Positions 1 through 8,097 of a stretch of 64,000 bases of DNA are shown piece after piece. Positions within the stretch are counted from its first letter, which is position 1; every line of letters starts with the position of its first letter. The notes under the pieces were generated by a model, which was not told the origin of the DNA, did no database searches, and saw only the letters and a list, made by a program, of their open reading frames with translations. The DNA lies in the NCBI RefSeq assembly GCF_042653545.1, contig NZ_JBHSIS010000006.1:496001-560000 (forward strand). The letters run 5' to 3'. This DNA comes from Actinophytocola glycyrrhizae (GTDB lineage: Bacteria; Actinomycetota; Actinomycetes; Mycobacteriales; Pseudonocardiaceae). Made by a program: the position numbers and the translations under genes.

Positions 1-1066
1 CACAGATGAAGTCCGGACCGCACACTTCGAGCTGCATGTAGTTGCGGTCGGCCCAGTACGGAAGGACATACTGGTCCACCGCGTCATACTTGCCCGCGAT
101 GTCCATGTACATCTGACCGCCCCGCTCGCCGTCGAAGTCGATCGTCATGCGGTTCTGGCTGCCTGGTCCCGCGGTGACGTTCAGCCAGTACTCTTCGCAC
201 ACGTTGATCGGCATCGTCACGGAACCGGTGAAGCCACCCCACGAACCGCCCATCGTGAAGTTCCGGTTGCTGTCGCAGCTGCCCACCGTGTCACCACTCC
301 GAGGCGCCCAGTCAGCCAGCTGATGGATCTTCGACTCGTGCCCCGCCCACGGGCGGGCGGACACCTCCATGTCCTCGGTCTCAACGAAGATGAGAGGGAA
401 ATACGCCTCAGCCGGCGTCCACAACGCCCATCGGTTGTAGGTGAAGATCGGGGTGTTGTTCACTCCCCAGACCTCGTAACACGAGACGATTTTGTGATCG
501 TAATCGCTGGCGTAATAGGTTGGCGCGAACCAGCCTGTCGAGCAGCCATTGTCCTCGAGATACATGTTGTCGATCTCGAACACGGCCGAATAGCCGGAAC
601 CCGCGCGGGACTGACCGGCCCGCTCCGTCGGCATTCCGGTGGTGTCACCGCCCCCCATCTGCACACCGATCGCGGCCCTGTGGTCGCCACCGCCGGACGA
701 ACCCGCCTTGGTGGAATAGAGCACCTCGGTTGGCGGCTTCGGGCTGTCCCAGACGAGGGTGATCTCCTCACCTGGCGTGTGCGGGTCGGGAAGTTCGGCG
801 ACCATCATGCGACTTTCATCGACAAGCCTGCCGTTACGAGCCGCCTCGTCGAGGTGCTGCCGTACCCGCTCGCGTGCCACCGAAGCGGTGGCCTTCAGCG
901 CCGAGAAAGGTTGGGCTGCCTTCTTCAGTGCCGACTCGTCGAAGCGCGCTATGCGCACCTCGCCCGGCTCGGGAACGGCCGGATCAGCAGCCGCGGGAAA
1001 GCCCCCCAGTCCGATCGCCGCAACGACACCCACAGCAATGGCGGCCGACCGTCTCAGTCTTCGCAT
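1..1066 (-). CDS. Secreted protein of unknown function (3' end outside window)
   Basis: The frame stays open from an ATG at 1066 to the window edge, giving about 355 residues without a stop, so the C-terminus is missing. The N-terminus MRRLRRSAAIAVGVVAAIG is a typical Sec signal (basic, then hydrophobic) with likely cleavage near PAAA/D. The mature part is polar and rich in Trp, Tyr and Gly, with several cysteines (NNGCSTGW, IVSCYEVWG, SCDSNRNF, INVCEEYW), which suggests a disulfide-stabilised extracellular beta-rich fold. No catalytic motif is recognised. It is read divergently from nothing nearby: the next gene, a small regulator on the same strand, ends 58 bases upstream. Function is unknown; being secreted is the only firm inference. 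Confidence 0.75.
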   Translation of the reverse strand, partial: MRRLRRSAAIAVGVVAAIGLGGFPAAADPAVPEPGEVRIARFDESALKKAAQPFSALKATASVARERVRQHLDEAARNGRLVDESRMMVAELPDPHTPGEEITLVWDSPKPPTEVLYSTKAGSSGGGDHRAAIGVQMGGGDTTGMPTERAGQSRAGSGYSAVFEIDNMYLEDNGCSTGWFAPTYYASDYDHKIVSCYEVWGVNNTPIFTYNRWALWTPAEAYFPLIFVETEDMEVSARPWAGHESKIHQLADWAPRSGDTVGSCDSNRNFTMGGSWGGFTGSVTMPINVCEEYWLNVTAGPGSQNRMTIDFDGERGGQMYMDIAGKYDAVDQYVLPYWADRNYMQLEVCGPDFIC

Positions 1067-1124
1067 TTGTTGCCCCCGTTCCAGGAACCAACTCTTCGCG
1101 TGTCGAGGTGACACGCGTCAAACG

Positions 1125-1394
1125 CTAGTTGGTCCGGCGACGGAGCGACCCGTCCCTGGGTACAGTTGCGGTCAACAAACCTGTTCGAAAAGACAGGGCG
1201 ATCAGATGCGCCCGGTCGCGCGCACCGAGTTTGTGGAGCAGATTACTCAAGTGAAACTTGACGGTGCGTACCGAGATTACCAGCCGATCCGCAATTTCGA
1301 CATTGGCCGCGCCTTCTGCGACCAACATGAGCACATCCTGCTCCCGACCAGTAATGCTTGTGAGCGGTACCGGTCTGTCGTGGTCGTCGGCCAC
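1125..1394 (-). CDS. Small stand-alone LuxR-type HTH regulator
   Basis: The protein is about 89 residues and is almost entirely a LuxR/GerE-type helix-turn-helix: LTSITGREQDVLMLVAEG, then NVEIADRLVISVRTVKFHL and LLHKLGARDRAHL. The conserved ITGREQDVL and SVRTVKFHL segments are diagnostic of the family. I chose the GTG at 1394 because GGAGG lies four bases upstream; the frame stays open to ATGs at 1433, 1481 and 1580, which lack such a site. There is no receiver or ligand-binding domain, so it belongs to the single-domain LuxR proteins. Its targets cannot be told; the secreted-protein gene just downstream is one candidate. Confidence 0.75.
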   Translation of the reverse strand: MADDHDRPVPLTSITGREQDVLMLVAEGAANVEIADRLVISVRTVKFHLSNLLHKLGARDRAHLIALSFRTGLLTATVPRDGSLRRRTN

Positions 1395-1602
1395 GCATCC
1401 TCCCCAGCAAGTCAACCGCCATGGCGCAACCATACTCAGAGTACCCGAGTGAAATCGCTCGGTGACGGTGATTTGTGTCATGCCCACATGGCAGCACCAC
1501 AACTGGTCAGGTTTTGTCAGGCCGTCGGGGATGGAGCCGGGCCATGAACCGCATCTTCCGCACCGACGCGTCCTGGTCACTCAGTTGGTCACCCAGACGC
1601 GA

Positions 1603-1640
1603 GTCAGGCCCCGTCCACTCAACGTGGACCGGGGCCTGAC
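1603..1640 (-). terminator. Stem-loop downstream of tRNA-Thr
   Basis: GTCAGGCCCCGTCCAC pairs with GTGGACCGGGGCCTGAC across a 5-base loop, with one bulged base. It sits 12 bases beyond the encoded CCA of the minus-strand tRNA and probably ends its transcript. The arms resemble the hairpin after tRNA-Pro at 62584-62616. Confidence 0.65.
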
Positions 1641-1654
1641 CTGCGTTCGCCTGG

Positions 1655-1728
1655 AGCCGCCTAAGGGAATCGAACCCTTGACCTGCTCATTACGAGTGAG
1701 CCGCTCTGGCCGACTGAGCTAAGGCGGC
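1655..1728 (-). tRNA. tRNA-Thr (anticodon CGT)
   Basis: Read on the minus strand, a full cloverleaf forms: acceptor GCCGCCT/AGGCGGC, D-stem GCTC/GAGC, anticodon stem GCTCA/TGAGC with loop CTCGTAA (anticodon CGT), and T-arm AAGGG-TTCGATT-CCCTT. CCA is encoded directly after the discriminator base (1652-1654). Confidence 0.95.
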
Positions 1729-1830
1729 GAGGTGCTCATAGTGTAACTGGCGCCGGAGCGTCACCTGCACACCACCTCCGTCGTTACGTAGGTGCTGGTC
1801 GGGGCCTGGTCGGAGTCGAGGAGGATGGCG

Positions 1831-3762
1831 ATGCGCGGAGGGGCGCAACTCGCGACGGCGGCTGGGCTTGCCGCGCTGGTCCTTGGACTGGTCGCCGCGC
1901 CCGCCGCGGCTCAGCCCACCACGCCGATCCCCACGCCGGCGAACCCGGCGTCGCCGGGGATGTCGTCGCAGGTCGGGGCGGCGCCGCCGTGGCACGTCGT
2001 GGGTGACTCAGGGACCGGGCTGGGGATCGTGCGGATCCTGCCGAACTCGACGCCGACCAAGGCGATCGTGCCCGGCATGGAGGACAAGCTGCCCAAGCAG
2101 TCGGCCGCGGAGCTCGGGTTCGGGCTCGCGTCCGCGCAGGTCAACTCCGAGGCGTACCTGTCGTTCGAGCGGTCGGTCGCGCAGGCCGCGCCCGGTGGGC
2201 TCGCGGTCCAGGGCAGCAGTCCGCAGGCCCCCGGCGCGCTGTCGCAGACCGCGTCGCCGGACAACCCGAAGCCCATCCACAACGGGCTGACGCTGCCGCC
2301 GACGCCGCTCGACACCCTGGTCCGCGCGGGCGCGCTCCAGGGGCAGGTGCACGCCAGGTGGAGCGACACGACGGGCCCGTGTGTCGAGACGATCGCCGAC
2401 GCCACCACCGAGATCGCCAGCCTCTCGCTGCTCAACGCGATCCCCACGCTGCCGTCGACACCCGACCTGACCGGGGTGTTCGACGCCCCCGAGCTCGACG
2501 CGAACGCCGACCAGGCCGTGATCGACGGGCTCAAGAGGCTCGCCGGCCCGCTGTCCACGCTGGGTGGCGCGCTGTCCGGCGGTGCGAAGCCGACGGCGGA
2601 CGGCGCCGGGTCGCTGGTCAGCCTGCCGAACACGCTGTCAGCGCGGTCGACGGTGCGGCTGGTCGACATCCCCGGCTCGCCGAACAAGGCGGTGCAGTCG
2701 ACGTCGACGATGCAGGTCGCGGCGCTGAAGCTGCTCGCGGGCACGCCGTTCGAGGTGACGATCCGCGTGGTCAGCCAGCCGACGCTGCAGGTCACGTCGA
2801 CCGGTGACGAGAAGACGTCGACGGTGAAGTACACCGCACCGGTGCTGGCGGTCGAGCAGGGCGGCAAGGTGCTGGGCCAGCTCGACGCGGCCAACCCGAA
2901 GTTCGACATCCCGGTGGGCATCCCGCTCGCGCCGGACGCGCCGTCGCTGCCGATCATCGGTGACCTGCTCGCGAACGGGCAGAAGGCGACGCAGGCACTG
3001 CAGCGCCTCGACCTCGGTGTCATCCGGCTCGGCGTCGCGCAGCTCGACCAGCGCGGCACGGCGATGACGACGCCGTTCGAGGGTTTCCAGCTCGGTGCGA
3101 CGGCGCGGATGCTGGACGTGCAGGTGCTGCCGACGCAGGCGCTCGGGCTGCCGAACCTGCCCTCGGCGCTGGCGCAGGTCGCGCTGGGTGAGCAGGTCGC
3201 GCGCGCGTACGCGCCGACGGGCGGGGTGGTGTGCCGGACCTCCGAGCAGCCCGCGCCGCCGCCGACGCCGCAGCCGCAGGGCCGGGCTCCGGTGGAGCTG
3301 GCCTACACGACGATGGCGTACAAGACGATCCCGATGTTCTGGGCGGGGACGGCCATGCTGCTGATCGGCGTGGTCCTGGTGGCGGCGCTGCCTACGCTGC
3401 GCTCGCTGCGGCTCGTGCACGGTGGCCCACGCACGACGGATCTGGTCCCGGGCGGACCGGCGGACGTTGACGAGAAGGCGGCAACGCCGCCGGACACCGA
3501 AGCCGCCGACCAGGAGACCGGCGAGACGGAGCCTGCCGACGCCGCGTCGACCGAAGCCGCCGACGGCGAGACCGGGCAGGCGGAGCCCGCTGGTACGGAC
3601 GACGACAGCGAGGCTCCCGCGGTGGCGGCCGAGGACGTCGACGCGGAGACGGGCGATGGTGAGTCGTCGCAGGCGAACTCCGAGGCGTCCGGGGCGGCTG
3701 ACGAGGAAGCTGACGAGGGCGACGCCGAACCCGAGGACTGGACCGACAAGACCGACACGTGA
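1831..3762 (+). CDS. Large secreted protein with C-terminal membrane anchor and acidic tail
   Basis: About 643 residues. The ATG at 1831 is preferred because AGGAGG lies six bases upstream; an in-frame ATG at 1825 overlaps that spacer. The N-terminus is a signal peptide (hydrophobic stretch ending PAAAQ). A long extracellular region rich in Ala, Pro, Ser and Thr follows, with one predicted transmembrane helix near residues 510-535 (FWAGTAMLLIGVVLVAALP) and then a roughly 100-residue, strongly acidic cytoplasmic tail with quasi-repeats of the type TEAADGETG. The topology is an extracellular domain on a single C-terminal helix. I recognise no catalytic domain. It stands alone between tRNA-Thr and the repeat-bearing spacer in front of holB, so context gives no role. 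Confidence 0.8.
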   Translation: MRGGAQLATAAGLAALVLGLVAAPAAAQPTTPIPTPANPASPGMSSQVGAAPPWHVVGDSGTGLGIVRILPNSTPTKAIVPGMEDKLPKQSAAELGFGLASAQVNSEAYLSFERSVAQAAPGGLAVQGSSPQAPGALSQTASPDNPKPIHNGLTLPPTPLDTLVRAGALQGQVHARWSDTTGPCVETIADATTEIASLSLLNAIPTLPSTPDLTGVFDAPELDANADQAVIDGLKRLAGPLSTLGGALSGGAKPTADGAGSLVSLPNTLSARSTVRLVDIPGSPNKAVQSTSTMQVAALKLLAGTPFEVTIRVVSQPTLQVTSTGDEKTSTVKYTAPVLAVEQGGKVLGQLDAANPKFDIPVGIPLAPDAPSLPIIGDLLANGQKATQALQRLDLGVIRLGVAQLDQRGTAMTTPFEGFQLGATARMLDVQVLPTQALGLPNLPSALAQVALGEQVARAYAPTGGVVCRTSEQPAPPPTPQPQGRAPVELAYTTMAYKTIPMFWAGTAMLLIGVVLVAALPTLRSLRLVHGGPRTTDLVPGGPADVDEKAATPPDTEAADQETGETEPADAASTEAADGETGQAEPAGTDDDSEAPAVAAEDVDAETGDGESSQANSEASGAADEEADEGDAEPEDWTDKTDT

Positions 3763-3794
3763 CCCGGCTGAGCCGGCCCCGCCGGGGTCGGCTT

Positions 3795-4035
3795 GGCCTC
3801 CGGCCCCCTCGAACCACGCTACGGCATGGGTACGACAGCGGCGGCCGGTTGATCGCGAGTTGTCCACAGGCGGCGAGGTTGTCCACAGGCCCCGTCCACA
3901 CCGTCCTACCCGGGTTTACCTGCTGATCAGTAGGTGCCGCTCACCCGCTGCACGGTCGGCCGCACCCCAGCCTGTGGACAACTCCCCGGGATTGTCGGGG
4001 GTCGCCGGTACGCTGGAAACCGGGGGCCGGAGGCC
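3795..4035. repeat. Full inverted copy of a dispersed intergenic element (copy A)
   Basis: The spacer between two convergent genes is framed by GGCCTCCGGCCCCC (3795-3808) and its complement GGGGGCCGGAGGCC (4022-4035). Inside each end is a promoter-like box pointing outward: TTGTCGGGG-N8-TACGCT on plus (3992-4014) and CTGTCGTAC-N8-TAGCGT on minus (3838-3816). Between them are TTGTCCACA at 3860-3868 and 3879-3887, CCGTCCACA at 3892-3900, and the reverse form TGTGGACAA at 3973-3981. Related copies occur at 36915-36986, 46445-46520 and 51015-51183. Confidence 0.7.
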
Positions 4036-4039
4036 ACCC

Positions 4040-5236
4040 TCAGCCGTGATGCAGCGCCGTCAGCATCGCCTCTATCGCGATCCTCGGCTTCACGTTCAGC
4101 TCCATCGCCTCGCGGCACGCGAGCACCGCCTCCAGGCGCCTCAGCGTCGACTCCGGCGGCCACGAAGCCGCTGCCTGCCGCGCGTCGCGTTCGCGGTCCG
4201 GGTGGTTCAGGGTCGCGTCGCTGCCGGACGACACGACCAGCACGTCCCGGTAGAACGCGGCCAGGTCGACCAGTGCCAGGTCGATCGCGTCGCGCTGGGT
4301 TCTCGTGGCCCGGCTCTTCTGGCGGCGCTCCAGCTCCTTGATGGCCCCCGCGCTGCCCCTGGTCGCGGAGGCGGCGCCCTTGCCGGTGCCGCCGTGGCCC
4401 ATGGCCGTCTTCAGCGCTTCCTTCTCTGCCTCGTCGCGGGTGCCGCTGACCTGGTTCGCGTCCGCTTCCGCCGCCTTCACCAGGACGTCCGCGCAGTCGA
4501 AGACGTCCGCGAGACGGCGCAGGTTCAGCGGGATCCGCAGCACCGACTCGCGCCTGCTGCGGGCCGCCTCGTCCCTCGCCAGCCTGCGGGCGCGGCCCAC
4601 GTGGCCCCCGCACACCGACGCCGCCCACCGCGCCATGTCGGCCGGGACGCCGTCGCGGGACTCCAGCACGTCCGCGATCGCCTTCGGCGCCGGGGTGCGC
4701 AGGCCGAGGTGGCGGCACCGCGACCGGATGGTCACCGGGACGTCCTCCGGGTGGTCCGACGGCGCGGCCAGCAGGAAGACCGTGCGCTCCGGCGGCTCCT
4801 CCACGGCCTTCAGCAGCGCGTTCGCCGCGCCCTCGGTGAGGCGGTCGGCGTCGGTGATGATCACGACCTGCCAGCGGGCGCCGGTGGGGCGGCGGGCCGC
4901 GATCTGGACCAGCGACCGCATCTCCGACACCGAGATCGACAGGCCTTCCGGCACGACCACGTGCACGTCGGCGTGGGTGCCAGCCATCGTCGTCCGGCAG
5001 CCTGCGCACTCGCCGCAGCCCTTGCCCGTCTCACACTGCAACGCGGCGGCGAACGCTCTCGCCGCCACCGAGCGGCCGGAGCCGGGCGGGCCGGTGAACA
5101 GCCACGCGTGGGCCACCGCCGACGTCGAACCGCCCTGGAACGTGCCGTCCACGATCGACGCCGCCATGGTCGCCGACGCCGTCAGCACCTCGACGGCCTC
5201 CGGCTGGCCGACCACCTGCGACCACACGGTGCCCAC
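4040..5236 (-). CDS. holB: DNA polymerase III delta' subunit (clamp-loader)
   Basis: This 398-residue protein is a clamp-loader AAA+ subunit that helps place the sliding clamp on DNA. It has a Walker A-like GPPGSGRS near residue 50, a zinc-binding cluster (CETGKGCGECAGC), a degenerate Walker B region IITDADRLTEGAANALLK, and the SRC-type motif IRSRCRHL. These features and the length fit the actinobacterial delta' family (M. tuberculosis Rv3644c). The lysine of the P-loop is replaced by arginine, as expected for delta', which does not hydrolyse ATP. It lies downstream of the MFS-thymidylate kinase gene on the same strand, 39 bases away, an arrangement also known from Streptomyces, so the two are probably co-transcribed. 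Confidence 0.92.
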   Translation of the reverse strand: MGTVWSQVVGQPEAVEVLTASATMAASIVDGTFQGGSTSAVAHAWLFTGPPGSGRSVAARAFAAALQCETGKGCGECAGCRTTMAGTHADVHVVVPEGLSISVSEMRSLVQIAARRPTGARWQVVIITDADRLTEGAANALLKAVEEPPERTVFLLAAPSDHPEDVPVTIRSRCRHLGLRTPAPKAIADVLESRDGVPADMARWAASVCGGHVGRARRLARDEAARSRRESVLRIPLNLRRLADVFDCADVLVKAAEADANQVSGTRDEAEKEALKTAMGHGGTGKGAASATRGSAGAIKELERRQKSRATRTQRDAIDLALVDLAAFYRDVLVVSSGSDATLNHPDRERDARQAAASWPPESTLRRLEAVLACREAMELNVKPRIAIEAMLTALHHG

Positions 5237-5275
5237 AGCGGACCTCCGACTAGAACGACCGACTAGAACGACCGA

Positions 5276-7402
5276 TTACGTGGCCCGGACCTCGGTGGTC
5301 CGGACCTCCACCGGAGCGAGGCTATCGCTCGGCACGAGACTCCCGAGCCTGCGCCCGGTCAGTGCGGTCTGCACCGCGATCCGCACCCGCACCGCCACCT
5401 CCTCCGGGCTGCCGTCGGCGTCCACCACCACATACCGGTCCGGGTCGGCCGACGCCATCTCGGTCAGCACCCGCTGCACCTGCCAGTGGTCGGTCGACGA
5501 GGACCGCCGCTGCGCCGGGTCGAGCGTGCTCGGGTCGCGGTCCAGCAGGATCGTGACGTCCGGGCGCAGCCGGGCCGTCGCCCAGTCGGCGAGGCCCTCC
5601 AGCTCGGCCGGGTCGAGGTCGGCGGCCGCGGACAGGTGCGCGAGCGGGCTGTCGACGAACCGCTCCATGACGACCAGCGCGCCGCGGTCGAGCGCGGGCC
5701 GGATCTGCCGTTCCACGATGTCCGCGCGCACGGCGGCCGCGACCAGCGCGTGCGCCCGCGCCCCGGCCAGCTGCGCTCCCGTCAGCACCGACCGCAGCCG
5801 CTCGTCGTCCAGCGTGGGGTCGGTGGCGAGCAGCACCTCCTTGGCGCCCGGCCGCTCCAGCCAGTCGGCGAGCAGGCGGGCCTGCATCGAGGTGTCGGAC
5901 GCGATGTCGCCCTCCACCGCGATCAGCAGCCCGGTCGACCGGCGCGGCTTTCGGCGGATCACGTTCAGCAGGTCGGCGAGGATCGGCTCGGTGCGGCGGT
6001 CGTCCATCTGCCGGTAGGCGATCACGCCGACCAGCGCGGCGAGCAGGCCGGCCCCCAGCAGCACCGGCCGGGTGCCGTCGATCGTCATCGGACGGCCCCA
6101 CACCTCGATGGGGTGCGGCCGCACAAGGCCGACCAGCAGCGGCGTCAGCGCCAGCGTGCCGGCCAGGATGACCTTCATCAGTGACTGGTAGATGGCGTTG
6201 ATGCGACCGCGGATCGCGTCCTCGACCTGCGTGCCGATGATCGTCACGCCGGTCAGGAACGCGGCACCGGCGCACGCGCCGACGATCACCACGGTGAGCA
6301 GCGAGACGACCAGGTGCGGCGACAGGGCCACGAGGGTCAGGGTGACGCCCGCCAGCACGATCGCGATGCCGAACAGGCGGTTGTGCGGCAGCCGCCGCGC
6401 GAGCTTCGGCGACCCGGCCATGCCGGTGGCGAGGCCGATGAACATGGCCACGATCAGCAGGCCGAACGTCGACGCACCACCTCGGAGGCTGCTCGCGTAC
6501 AGGTTCGCCGACCCGATCAGCGCACCGGCGGCGGCGAACGCACCGATCATGCCGATGAGCAGGCCGCGGACGAGCGGGGTGGTGCGCACGAACCGGGCCG
6601 CGTCGCGGACCATCGCGCCGAAGCCCAGCTTCTCGCCCGACTCCTGGGCGGCCTTCTTCTCCGCCTTGCGTGCCTGTGCGAGCGGGGTGTCGCGGGTGGA
6701 CAGCTCGGGAATGCGGGTCGCGATGAGGATCGCGCTGGTCAGGTACAGCAGCCCGATGACGACCACGATGATCTTCGCCATGCCGAGACCCTCGGGATCC
6801 GGCTGGAGGTTGAGGTTCGTGGTGATGCCGGTGATGATCGCGTACATGCCGGCGCCGGTGATGGCGGCGATGCCGTAGGTCATCACGAGGCCGAGCTGTG
6901 CCGCGGTCTCGACCTGGTCGGAGCGGCGCAGCAGGTTCGGCACCGCCGCGTCCTTCGACGGGATCCACATCATCGAGCAGCAGCCGATGAGGAAGTTCGC
7001 GACGAACAGCCACAGCGGCGCGCCGACGACCGCGATCGACACGAACAACCCGCAGCGCAGCACGTCGCAGACGATCATGACCTTGCGGCGGTCGAACCGG
7101 TCCGCGAGCAGGCCGCCGAGCGGGGCGAACAGCAGGCCGGGCAGCAGCTGGGTGAGGACGACGGCGGCGAACGCGAAGCTCTGCGCCGAGTAGCCGTTGG
7201 TCATCTTGGTGACCAGGCTGGTCAGCGCAAGCAGTGACAGCCAGTCACCGACACTACACAGGTAGGTGACGCCCCAGAGCCTGCGAAAGCCTCTGATGGC
7301 GAGCACGCTCCGCGCACGGTGCGTGATGGAAGCGTTCGACCCGGCCGACGACCTGGCGCCACCGTCCGGTTCCGTGCTCGCGCCCCCGATGATGCCAGCC
7401 AC
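5276..7402 (-). CDS. MFS transporter fused to a thymidylate kinase-like domain with degenerate P-loop
   Basis: 708 residues. Residues 1 to about 450 form an MFS-type membrane domain with 10-12 helices and a FAPLGGLLADRFDRRK loop 2-3 motif. Residues about 490-700 resemble thymidylate kinase: LIAVEGDIASDTSMQARLLADWL, then MERFVDSPLAHL (equivalent of the DR(Y/F)xDS motif), LLDRDP, and DPDRYVVVDADGSPEEV. In an active kinase the first motif would read GxxGxGKST; here the lysine and glycines are gone, so phosphate binding is doubtful. The GTG at 7402 has GGAG about six bases upstream. A membrane-kinase fusion between holB and topA is also known in Streptomyces, so the fusion is ancestral. Dimerised nucleotide sensing or loss of kinase function are both possible. 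Confidence 0.85.
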   Translation of the reverse strand: MAGIIGGASTEPDGGARSSAGSNASITHRARSVLAIRGFRRLWGVTYLCSVGDWLSLLALTSLVTKMTNGYSAQSFAFAAVVLTQLLPGLLFAPLGGLLADRFDRRKVMIVCDVLRCGLFVSIAVVGAPLWLFVANFLIGCCSMMWIPSKDAAVPNLLRRSDQVETAAQLGLVMTYGIAAITGAGMYAIITGITTNLNLQPDPEGLGMAKIIVVVIGLLYLTSAILIATRIPELSTRDTPLAQARKAEKKAAQESGEKLGFGAMVRDAARFVRTTPLVRGLLIGMIGAFAAAGALIGSANLYASSLRGGASTFGLLIVAMFIGLATGMAGSPKLARRLPHNRLFGIAIVLAGVTLTLVALSPHLVVSLLTVVIVGACAGAAFLTGVTIIGTQVEDAIRGRINAIYQSLMKVILAGTLALTPLLVGLVRPHPIEVWGRPMTIDGTRPVLLGAGLLAALVGVIAYRQMDDRRTEPILADLLNVIRRKPRRSTGLLIAVEGDIASDTSMQARLLADWLERPGAKEVLLATDPTLDDERLRSVLTGAQLAGARAHALVAAAVRADIVERQIRPALDRGALVVMERFVDSPLAHLSAAADLDPAELEGLADWATARLRPDVTILLDRDPSTLDPAQRRSSSTDHWQVQRVLTEMASADPDRYVVVDADGSPEEVAVRVRIAVQTALTGRRLGSLVPSDSLAPVEVRTTEVRAT

Positions 7403-7508
7403 CCCATCTCCAACCCGCCCGCGTCTCCAGAGTAACCGGGACGCGCGAACGGCCGCCCACTCGGCCGCGCGCGTAAGGTAACGCGGCCAAGCTGAGAGCG
7501 CTGAGGGT

Positions 7509-8045
7509 TCAGCTGAACAGGGACGAGATCGTGTCGATCAGGTTCGCCAGCATCACGATCACGAGCACACCGATCACGAGGAGTAGCAGCCCGATGGCTG
7601 CGATTCCGGGTGAAAACGTCCCTCGCCTGATCGGGCGAGGGGGCCGCACGCGCTGAAGGGGGATGCGCCCGGCGGAAAGGGTGGCCGCGGGAATCCCCGC
7701 CGGTGGCGTCGGCGGCGGCGGTGCCGGTGCCGGTGCGGGGGCTGCTGCCACGGCACCCACGCCCTCACCACCGTCCCCGGCGTCCGGGTCGTTCGCACCC
7801 CGGTCCCCGGCGGGCGCCGGCCTGGTCGCGGCCGCGGGCATCCCCATCATCAGCTCGGAATCCTCGTCGAGCACCGACGCCATCGCCTCGCGGACCTGCT
7901 CGATGTCGGGCATCGACGGCTCGACCACCCGTACCCGCACCGCCTCCGCCTCGTGCTTTCCGCCGGTGACCTGGCCGGACAGCGGATCGGACATCAGCGG
8001 CGGCGGCCCGGGGTCCTGGGTGCCGTCGTGATTCCAGCTCGCCAT
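7509..8045 (-). CDS. Proline/alanine-rich protein with C-terminal membrane anchor
   Basis: About 178 residues starting at the ATG at 8045 (GGGAG eight bases upstream); the frame extends to 8153 without a better start. The N-terminal half is acidic (DEDSELMMG, NDPDAGDGGEG) and is followed by a run of Ala and Pro (about residues 100-120), a basic stretch, and a terminal transmembrane helix IAAIGLLLLVIGVLVIVMLANLI. The predicted form is a tail-anchored cytoplasmic protein. No family is recognised. It lies between a membrane protein gene and the MFS-kinase gene on the same strand. Confidence 0.65.
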   Translation of the reverse strand: MASWNHDGTQDPGPPPLMSDPLSGQVTGGKHEAEAVRVRVVEPSMPDIEQVREAMASVLDEDSELMMGMPAAATRPAPAGDRGANDPDAGDGGEGVGAVAAAPAPAPAPPPPTPPAGIPAATLSAGRIPLQRVRPPRPIRRGTFSPGIAAIGLLLLVIGVLVIVMLANLIDTISSLFS

Positions 8046-8097
8046 GTCGTCCACTCCCTGAGCTACCTGTCGGTGACGTACCGCATCCACTACCAGA

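Noticed and set aside
3795..4035. The TTGTCCACA cluster as a chromosomal origin
   Set aside because: Origins are flanked by dnaA, dnaN or gyrB; none is here. The DnaN-like gene at 48113 is a paralogue in another context. Few boxes and a compact GC-rich spacer without an AT-rich unwinding region argue against it.
8071..8096. CTGTCGGTG at 8067-8075 as another damage promoter
   Set aside because: The -10 position reads CATCCA and no gene follows in that direction.
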